Assembly: GCA_903928045.1 (NCBI GenBank)
Contig: CAIYPH010000455.1
Span: 1 to 9,516 of the forward strand
Length of the DNA stretch: 9,516 nt
Direction of reading: 5' to 3'
Source: an uncultured Rhodospirillales bacterium
GTDB lineage: Bacteria > Pseudomonadota > Alphaproteobacteria > Acetobacterales > Acetobacteraceae
In this document: piece after piece, positions 5,908 through 9,516 of the stretch
How positions within the stretch are numbered: the first letter of the stretch is position 1
How the letters are laid out: the number at the start of each line of letters is the position of its first letter
Program-made: the position numbers and the translations under genes
The notes under the pieces: generated by a model
Database searches by the model: none
What the model saw: the letters and a program-made list of their open reading frames with translations, nothing else
Told to the model about the DNA's origin: nothing

Positions 5908-6726
5908 TCAGAGCCGCGATTGCTGCGGCGTTCCGGCGACCGGCACCGGGGCGGCGCGGTAGGCGCTGAGCCCGCGCCCGGCGGTGCCCGGCGCGGCTGG
6001 GATGGTGCGGGCCGCATCAGCCCGGTTGGACAGGCTGAACCCGCCGGTCGCCGGCATCGGCGGTGACCGGGGGACACCGCTTTCCGCCGGCCAACCCGGA
6101 CCGCGGCTGTTCCAGACATTCTGCGTCCAAGCATTGTTCGACCAGACATTGCCCAGCGGGCCGGCCGGCGGGGTGCCGCCGAGGCGGTTGCGCTGCTCAT
6201 CCGGCAGCACCGCGAAGACCCGGCGGCGATAGCCCTCGCCGAGTTCCGGCGTGGCGGAGTGATACAGCGCTGTCGCCTTCACCCAGTCCTTGGACTGGCC
6301 GTAGAGGTCCTTGAGGTAGCGCGCGGCATAGGCGGCATTGGCCGTGGGGTCGAAGGCGTCATCGAGGCTGGCGAAGGCGCGCGGGTGGTACATCAGGTTC
6401 ACCTGCATGCAGCCGACATCGATTGATCGCGCACCCTTGGCCTGGAAGGCCCGCACCGCCGCGATCGCCTCGGCCTTGCTTTCGTAGATGTAGCCTGTGC
6501 CCTCGACATTGATGGTCCATGGCCAGGGGTGGACACCACCCTGTCCATCCGGCCGACCGCTTTCCACCCGTGCAATCGCTGCCATCAGGTAAGCGGGCAT
6601 ACCCGCGCCCCGCTCCACCATGCTGATCGCCTGGCGGCATTGCAGGCTCGGCAGCGGAATCGCGGGGGTGGCCGAGGCTGTGCCCGTGAACGCGACAAGC
6701 AGGGCAAGGGCGGTGATCCAGCGCAT
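5908..6726 (-). CDS. Secreted lytic-transglycosylase-fold (SLT) protein
   Basis: A 272-residue predicted exported protein that likely cleaves or binds peptidoglycan in the periplasm. The N-terminus MRWITALALLVAFTGTASA is a Sec signal peptide with an ASA cleavage site near residue 19. The SLT/goose-lysozyme-like domain spans about 28-175: catalytic Glu55 in IARVESGRPD, the conserved block GCMQVNLMYHPRAF (105-118), AAYAARYLKDLY (131-142) and ATALYHS (151-157). The remaining 95 residues are low-complexity Pro/Gly/Asn/Trp-rich sequence, including repeated NVW/NAW units around 190-205, with no known domain visible to me. The ATG at 6726 has no clear Shine-Dalgarno. Secretion-system-associated transglycosylases have similar length, but no such system genes are nearby. 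Confidence 0.85.
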   Translation of the reverse strand: MRWITALALLVAFTGTASATPAIPLPSLQCRQAISMVERGAGMPAYLMAAIARVESGRPDGQGGVHPWPWTINVEGTGYIYESKAEAIAAVRAFQAKGARSIDVGCMQVNLMYHPRAFASLDDAFDPTANAAYAARYLKDLYGQSKDWVKATALYHSATPELGEGYRRRVFAVLPDEQRNRLGGTPPAGPLGNVWSNNAWTQNVWNSRGPGWPAESGVPRSPPMPATGGFSLSNRADAARTIPAAPGTAGRGLSAYRAAPVPVAGTPQQSRL

Positions 6727-6828
6727 CGCCGCAGCTTATACGGCGAAGTGTTAAGCAGTGGTGAGTCCTTCCGCGCGGAGTCCCATCGACGCCTTACGAA
6801 ATTTTCATGCTGCAACGCAAAAAATCGC

Positions 6829-6857
6829 TTGCACGCAAATGATCGCAGACATAGATT
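6829..6857 (+). promoter_or_regulatory. Sigma-70-type promoter of the small RNA gene
   Basis: A -35 box TTGCAC (6829-6834, preceded by C to give the alphaproteobacterial CTTG form), a 17-nt spacer and a -10 box TAGATT (6852-6857). Predicted initiation is at about 6864. A/T-rich sequence lies immediately upstream (about 6797-6827). The location directly before a hairpin and intrinsic terminator in noncoding DNA supports the call. Confidence 0.6.
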
Positions 6858-6863
6858 GTGCAG

Positions 6864-6949
6864 CGCAGCAGGGCGACTACGTTGCCCTCCTGCTTCTTGG
6901 ACGTTTCCTCCCTAAACTTGGCGGCGCTGCAAAGCGCCGCCACTTTTTT
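6864..6949 (+). ncRNA. mmgR: MmgR/alpha-r8-like trans-acting small RNA, about 86 nt
   Basis: A complete small-RNA gene in the gap between the transglycosylase and amidohydrolase genes, both on the other strand. After the promoter comes a 13-position hairpin (6865-6877 with 6881-6893, loop TAC, one C-C mismatch), a single-stranded stretch of about 26 nt carrying UUUCCUCCCU (6904-6913), and a strong terminator. From memory, MmgR RNAs of alphaproteobacteria (alpha-r8 family, about 77 nt, limiting polyhydroxybutyrate accumulation in Sinorhizobium meliloti, Hfq-dependent) carry this same UUUCCUCCCU motif, which can pair with Shine-Dalgarno regions. The name rests on that motif and architecture; other anti-SD small RNAs of the class are the alternative. 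Targets cannot be told here. Confidence 0.72.
6920..6949 (+). terminator. Intrinsic terminator of the small RNA
   Basis: A perfect 9-bp GC-rich stem, GGCGGCGCT (6920-6928) and AGCGCCGCC (6933-6941), closed by the stable tetraloop GCAA, followed by AC and six T (6944-6949). The T-run is on the plus strand only. No plus-strand gene precedes it, which points to a noncoding transcript. Confidence 0.88.
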
Positions 6950-6987
6950 GCGAAAAATCAGGCGACTGGGGATTAGCCGCACGCCAC

Positions 6988-7872
6988 TCAGAGCTGAGTT
7001 CGCTCCAGGAGGTGCGGCACAATCGCAGCAAGACCCGCGACAACCGCGGTGATCCGTGCCCGAACCCCGTCAAATCCGTCCAGGCGCTCCATCCGCGCCT
7101 CGTCCATGTAGAGCGACCGGCAAATCTCAATCTGCATCCCATGCACCCGCTCGCGCGGCCGCCCGTAGTTGCGGGTGATGTACCCACCGGCATAGGGATC
7201 GTTGCGGCGCACCGTGAAGCCTTGTTCGAACAGCAGATCCTCGGCGGCGCGGACCAGCACCGGCCCGCACGTGGTGCCGTGCCCGTCACCCAGCACGATA
7301 TCGGTGGCGCCACGCGGTGCCATCGCATTGCTCGGCATCGAGTGGCAGTCGACCAGCAGGCAGGTGCCGAACGCGTCGCGGGTATCCTCGATTGCCGCCC
7401 GCAAGGCGGTATGGAACGGGTGCCAGCATGTCCGCACCCGCGCCTCGGCCTCGGCGAAGCGCAGCCTGCGCTTGTAGATGGTCTCGCCGGAGGCGACGAG
7501 CCGCGCGATCGTACCGAGCCCCGCCGCCACCCGCGGGCTCATCGTGTTGACCCATGGTGGCAGCTCGTCCTCGAACATCGTCGGATCGAGCTCCCAGGGT
7601 TCGCGGTTGGCGTCACAATAGGCCCGCGGGAAGGTGGCCGCGACCAGCGGCATGCCGAGCACGGGCACAGCCGCGAACAGATCGTCGACGAACCCATCCT
7701 CGCTGCGACGCAGCCGCAGCGGGTCAAGCCGCGAGGTTGCGATGAATGCGTCGGGATAGGCACGGCCGGAATGCGGCGAGGCAAACACGATGGGCGCGCA
7801 CTGCCGTGCCGGCCGGAATACCCGGACGGGAGACGGAATTTTCAGATCGTCGCTGTTCGGCGCAAAATCCAT
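6988..7872 (-). CDS. N-formylglutamate amidohydrolase family protein
   Basis: A 294-residue metal-dependent amidohydrolase. The family (HutG type) hydrolyses N-formyl-L-glutamate to glutamate and formate at the end of one histidine degradation route, although genes outside hut operons may have other substrates. Visible hallmarks are ASPHSGRAYP (31-40), RRSEDGFVDDLF (55-66), ATFPRAYCDANREPWELDPTMF (79-100, family D-N-R-E-P block), VDCHSMPS (174-181) and a C-terminal GMQIEICRSLYMDE. No other hut genes are in the window. I start at ATG 7872 because a promoter-like pair would place transcription initiation on it (leaderless). A GTG at 7878, two codons earlier, with a weak GGAA upstream is the alternative. 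The neighbouring MmgR-like RNA gene lies just past its stop. Confidence 0.88.
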   Translation of the reverse strand: MDFAPNSDDLKIPSPVRVFRPARQCAPIVFASPHSGRAYPDAFIATSRLDPLRLRRSEDGFVDDLFAAVPVLGMPLVAATFPRAYCDANREPWELDPTMFEDELPPWVNTMSPRVAAGLGTIARLVASGETIYKRRLRFAEAEARVRTCWHPFHTALRAAIEDTRDAFGTCLLVDCHSMPSNAMAPRGATDIVLGDGHGTTCGPVLVRAAEDLLFEQGFTVRRNDPYAGGYITRNYGRPRERVHGMQIEICRSLYMDEARMERLDGFDGVRARITAVVAGLAAIVPHLLERTQL

Positions 7873-7878
7873 CGCCAC

Positions 7879-7907
7879 ATTAAGCGGGTTCCGCTGCCTC
7901 GCGGCAA
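7879..7907 (-). promoter_or_regulatory. Possible promoter of the N-formylglutamate amidohydrolase gene
   Basis: On the minus strand, TTGCCG (7902-7907) and CTTAAT (7879-7884) are spaced 17 nt apart. Initiation 6-7 nt downstream would fall at the ATG at 7872, giving a leaderless mRNA; no good Shine-Dalgarno is present. The -10 matches the consensus at 4 of 6 positions. This is a weak, position-supported call. Confidence 0.35.
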
Positions 7908-7952
7908 CCGCCTCTTGTCGCGCGCTTTGCGGCCTGGCCCGCGGGAAGGGGG

Positions 7953-7981
7953 TTGCAGCAGTGGGGGGCGCGGGCTAGAAG
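7953..7981 (+). promoter_or_regulatory. Promoter of the tRNA-Val gene
   Basis: TTGCAG (7953-7958), a 17-nt spacer, and TAGAAG (7976-7981). Predicted initiation is near 7988, leaving a 7-nt leader before the mature tRNA. It resembles the small-RNA promoter (TTGCAC, 17 nt, TAGATT). The spacer is G-rich, as in stringently controlled stable-RNA promoters, but that is inference. It lies in the 122-bp divergent gap between the amidohydrolase gene and the tRNA. Confidence 0.5.
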
Positions 7982-7994
7982 TCCCTCATCGGAT

Positions 7995-8069
7995 GGGCGC
8001 GTAGCTCAGCGGGAGAGCATCGCCTTGACATGGCGGGGGTCACAGGTTCAATCCCTGTCGCGCCCACCA
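7995..8069 (+). tRNA. tRNA-Val (anticodon GAC), CCA encoded
   Basis: A full 75-nt cloverleaf. Acceptor stem GGGCGCG (7995-8001) pairs with CGCGCCC (8059-8065). The D stem is GCTC/GAGC (8004-8007, 8015-8018). The anticodon stem TCGCC/GGCGG (8020-8024, 8032-8036) closes loop TTGACAT with anticodon GAC (8027-8029), which reads GUC/GUU valine codons. The T arm is ACAGG-TTCAATC-CCTGT (8042-8058), the discriminator is A8066 and CCA is encoded at 8067-8069. It converges on the hydrolase gene ending at 8095. Confidence 0.97.
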
Positions 8070-8076
8070 TCCGATA

Positions 8077-8096
8077 AGCCTCTGATATAGAAGGCT
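8077..8096. terminator. Weak stem between tRNA-Val and the convergent hydrolase gene
   Basis: AGCCT and AGGCT (outer arms of 8077-8096) enclose an A/T-rich loop between the convergent tRNA and hydrolase genes, and overlap the hydrolase stop codon. The stem is only 5 bp and lacks a T-run on either strand, so termination here is tentative. Confidence 0.25.
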
Positions 8097-8766
8097 AATC
8101 TTGTAGGAACGGGTTTCCCTCCCGTTCCGCGCCGAACGTTGAGGCCGGACCGTGGCCGGGCACGAACGTGATATCATCCCCGAGCGGCAGCAGTTTTGCC
8201 TTGATGCCGGCGATCAATAGAGGGCCGTCACCGTATTCGAAGTCCGTGCGGCCGACCGAGCCCTGGAACACCGTGTCGCCGGCGAACGCGAAGCGCTTTT
8301 CACGCTCGACGAATACCACATGGCCGGGCGTATGGCCGGGGACGTGCAGCACGTCGAAATTCATCGTACCGAGCGCCACAGTTTCACCTTCTACCACGTA
8401 GCGGTCGGGGGTGACGTTGCGCATCCCGCTCATGCCGAACTTGCGCTGCGATTCCTCGATCTCGTCGAGCAGGAACTGGTCCCGCACATCCGGCCCGACG
8501 ATCGGCACCGCGGCGAGGCCGGATTTTGCCCGCTCGGCATCCAGCTCCCCCTTCAGCGCCTTGGCGCCGCCGGCATGGTCGAGATGCCCGTGGGTGAGCA
8601 GGATCAGCTCGACCTTGAGGCCGAGCCGGCCAATCGCATCGAGGATCTTGCCAGGTTCGCCGCCGGGATCCACCACCGCGGCCTTCATGGTGTCGGTGTC
8701 CCAGATCAGACTGCAATTCTGCTGGAACATGGTGACCGGGACGATGGCAACGCGGAAATCGGACAT
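8095..8766 (-). CDS. Metallo-beta-lactamase-fold hydrolase, glyoxalase II-like (YcbL/GloC type)
   Basis: A 223-residue cytoplasmic dinuclear metal hydrolase. The metal ligands are visible: THGHLDH (His59, His61, Asp63, His64), HVPGHTPGH (His145 region, 141-149), AGDTVFQGSVGRTDF (Asp164) and FVPGHGP (His205). The compact length and absence of the C-terminal glutathione-binding helices of classical glyoxalase II match the YcbL/GloC group, which cleaves S-lactoylglutathione-like thioesters. The C-terminus GAEREGNPFL is typical for that group. The start ATG 8766 has AGGAG 7 nt upstream; an in-frame extension to 8820 would run through hairpin sequence. The ribosome-binding site sits in a hairpin loop. 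It lies 83 bp downstream of the reductase gene on the same strand. Confidence 0.9.
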   Translation of the reverse strand: MSDFRVAIVPVTMFQQNCSLIWDTDTMKAAVVDPGGEPGKILDAIGRLGLKVELILLTHGHLDHAGGAKALKGELDAERAKSGLAAVPIVGPDVRDQFLLDEIEESQRKFGMSGMRNVTPDRYVVEGETVALGTMNFDVLHVPGHTPGHVVFVEREKRFAFAGDTVFQGSVGRTDFEYGDGPLLIAGIKAKLLPLGDDITFVPGHGPASTFGAEREGNPFLQD

Positions 8767-8769
8767 GAC

Positions 8770-8783
8770 GGCACTCCTGTGCC
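8770..8783 (-). promoter_or_regulatory. Ribosome-binding site presented in a hairpin loop
   Basis: In the mRNA sense, GGCAC-AGGA-GTGCC forms a 5-bp stem whose loop and first stem base are the AGGAG Shine-Dalgarno of the hydrolase gene. Its upstream arm shares bases 8782-8783 with the GC hairpin at 8782-8803, so the two stems compete slightly. Any control of translation through this structure is inferred. Confidence 0.4.
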
Positions 8784-8803
8784 GGCCGGGAACGCCCGGC
8801 CGG
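8782..8803. terminator. Strong GC hairpin between reductase and hydrolase genes
   Basis: Perfect 9-bp arms CCGGCCGGG (8782-8790) and CCCGGCCGG (8795-8803) around a 4-nt loop. It lies between the stop of the upstream minus-strand reductase (8850) and the start of the hydrolase (8766). No T-run follows in the transcribed direction, so it may be a partial terminator, an mRNA-stabilising stem, or part of the hydrolase leader. Confidence 0.45.
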
Positions 8804-8849
8804 ATAACCTCAGATGGCAATGCGGGCGGCGAAAGTCAGCCCGGGCGGC

Positions 8850-9516
8850 TCAGATTGCCCCATTCGGGGTAACCAGGATCTTGCCGTTGCGGCCGCCCTG
8901 CTGGGCATGCGCGACGGCGTCCTTGATTTCCTCGATCGGGTAGATCCGATCGACCGGGGCATGCAGCCGGCCGGCCGCGATGTCGCCGCCCAATTCGGCG
9001 TAGATCGCCCGGATCGCCGCGGCATCGCGCCGCGCCAAGTGGCGGCCAAGCATGAAACCGCCGAGATTGACGCCGCGGAATACGAAGTTCGCGCGGTCCA
9101 CCTTGGGGTCCTCGCCCGACATCGAGCCGTAGGTGACGACATGCCCCTCATCGGCAACACAGGCAGCGATGCGCCCGGTGGCGGCGCCGGAGACGGCATC
9201 GAGGCCGAGGCGGATCGTCGCCCCGCCAGTCGCCGCCTTGGCCCCGGCGGCGAGGTCATCGCCATCGACAATGCAGGCATCCGCCCCGAGCGCGGCCAAC
9301 TCGCCGAACAGGCTCTCCCGGCGCACCACGTTCAGCGTGCGCAGCCCCTGGCGCTTGGCCAGCATGATGACGAGGCGCCCGACCGCGGAGTTGGCGACGT
9401 TCTGGATCACCCATTCGCCAGGCGCCAGCGTGACGAAATCGGACAGCAGCAGCAGCGCGGTCGGCGGGTTGATGCGCACCATCGCGGCCTGCTTGAGGTC
9501 CATGCCCGCCGGCAGC
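8850..9516 (-). CDS. MECR/quinone-oxidoreductase-like MDR-family reductase, 5' end cut by window edge
   Basis: The C-terminal two thirds (221 codons) of a medium-chain dehydrogenase/reductase that uses NAD(P)H. The open frame continues past the window edge (LPAGMDLKQAAMVRINPPTA), so the internal Met at 9503 is not the start; about 100 residues are missing. The wording INPPTALLLLSDFVTLAPGEWVIQNVANSAVG resembles mitochondrial 2-enoyl-thioester reductase (MECR/Etr1), where NxxNSxVG replaces the usual glycine-rich dinucleotide motif, followed by LRTLNVVRR and LGADACIVDG. The C-terminus AVAHAQQGGRNGKILVT is typical of quinone oxidoreductases. Zinc-ligand residues are not seen in the visible part. 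It likely reduces an enoyl-CoA/ACP or a quinone; the substrate is uncertain. Confidence 0.85.
   Translation of the reverse strand, partial: LPAGMDLKQAAMVRINPPTALLLLSDFVTLAPGEWVIQNVANSAVGRLVIMLAKRQGLRTLNVVRRESLFGELAALGADACIVDGDDLAAGAKAATGGATIRLGLDAVSGAATGRIAACVADEGHVVTYGSMSGEDPKVDRANFVFRGVNLGGFMLGRHLARRDAAAIRAIYAELGGDIAAGRLHAPVDRIYPIEEIKDAVAHAQQGGRNGKILVTPNGAI

Noticed and set aside
6758..6982. Small open frames in the gap holding the small RNA
   Set aside because: They run through the terminator stem and promoter, lack ribosome-binding sites and have no protein-like pattern; a noncoding RNA explains the signals better.
7012..8004. 330-codon plus-strand open frame opposite the amidohydrolase, running into the tRNA
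   Set aside because: Ends inside the tRNA-Val gene and has shadow-type composition.
1..9516. CRISPR array, phage, insertion sequence or defence system
   Set aside because: No regularly spaced repeats, transposase, integrase or defence-type domains are visible on either strand; the tRNA gene has no attachment-site duplication inside the window.

Overview
The window reads as a high-GC alphaproteobacterial chromosome, most likely Acetobacteraceae (Rhodospirillales). The evidence is strong GC bias at third codon positions (long antisense open frames shadow nearly every gene), CTTG-type -35 elements, an MmgR/alpha-r8-like small RNA, and T6/A6 hairpin repeats between genes of a kind I recall from Acetobacteraceae genomes. 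The family assignment is an inference. No phage, insertion sequence, CRISPR array or toxin/defence cassette is visible. These are core and housekeeping genes with interesting intergenic DNA.

Left part (1-2923): a nearly complete argD (acetylornithine aminotransferase, minus strand) runs off the left edge. Divergent from it is a tightly overlapping plus-strand operon, recX-azlC-azlD: a RecA modulator translationally coupled to a two-subunit branched-chain amino acid exporter.

Middle (2911-6726, genes on minus): a Tat-type family 5 ABC substrate-binding protein without its permeases, an SDR resembling the (R)-3-hydroxyacyl-CoA dehydrogenase domain of MFE-2, and a secreted lytic-transglycosylase-fold protein. 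Two composite repeat elements (2911-3028 and 4696-4904) sit between these genes. Each is bounded by oppositely oriented T6/A6 hairpins. The first supplies the last codons and stop of azlD.

Right part (6727-9516): the gap before the N-formylglutamate amidohydrolase gene holds a complete plus-strand small-RNA gene: promoter, 5' hairpin, single-stranded UUUCCUCCCU motif and a strong intrinsic terminator. The amidohydrolase gene diverges from a tRNA-Val(GAC) gene, which converges on a glyoxalase-II-like metallo-beta-lactamase hydrolase. A MECR/quinone-oxidoreductase-like reductase cut by the right edge lies upstream of that hydrolase.

The best candidates for a second look are the small RNA, the paired-hairpin repeat family with compensatory stem changes, the recX-azlCD coupling, and a Shine-Dalgarno sequence held in a hairpin loop before the hydrolase gene.
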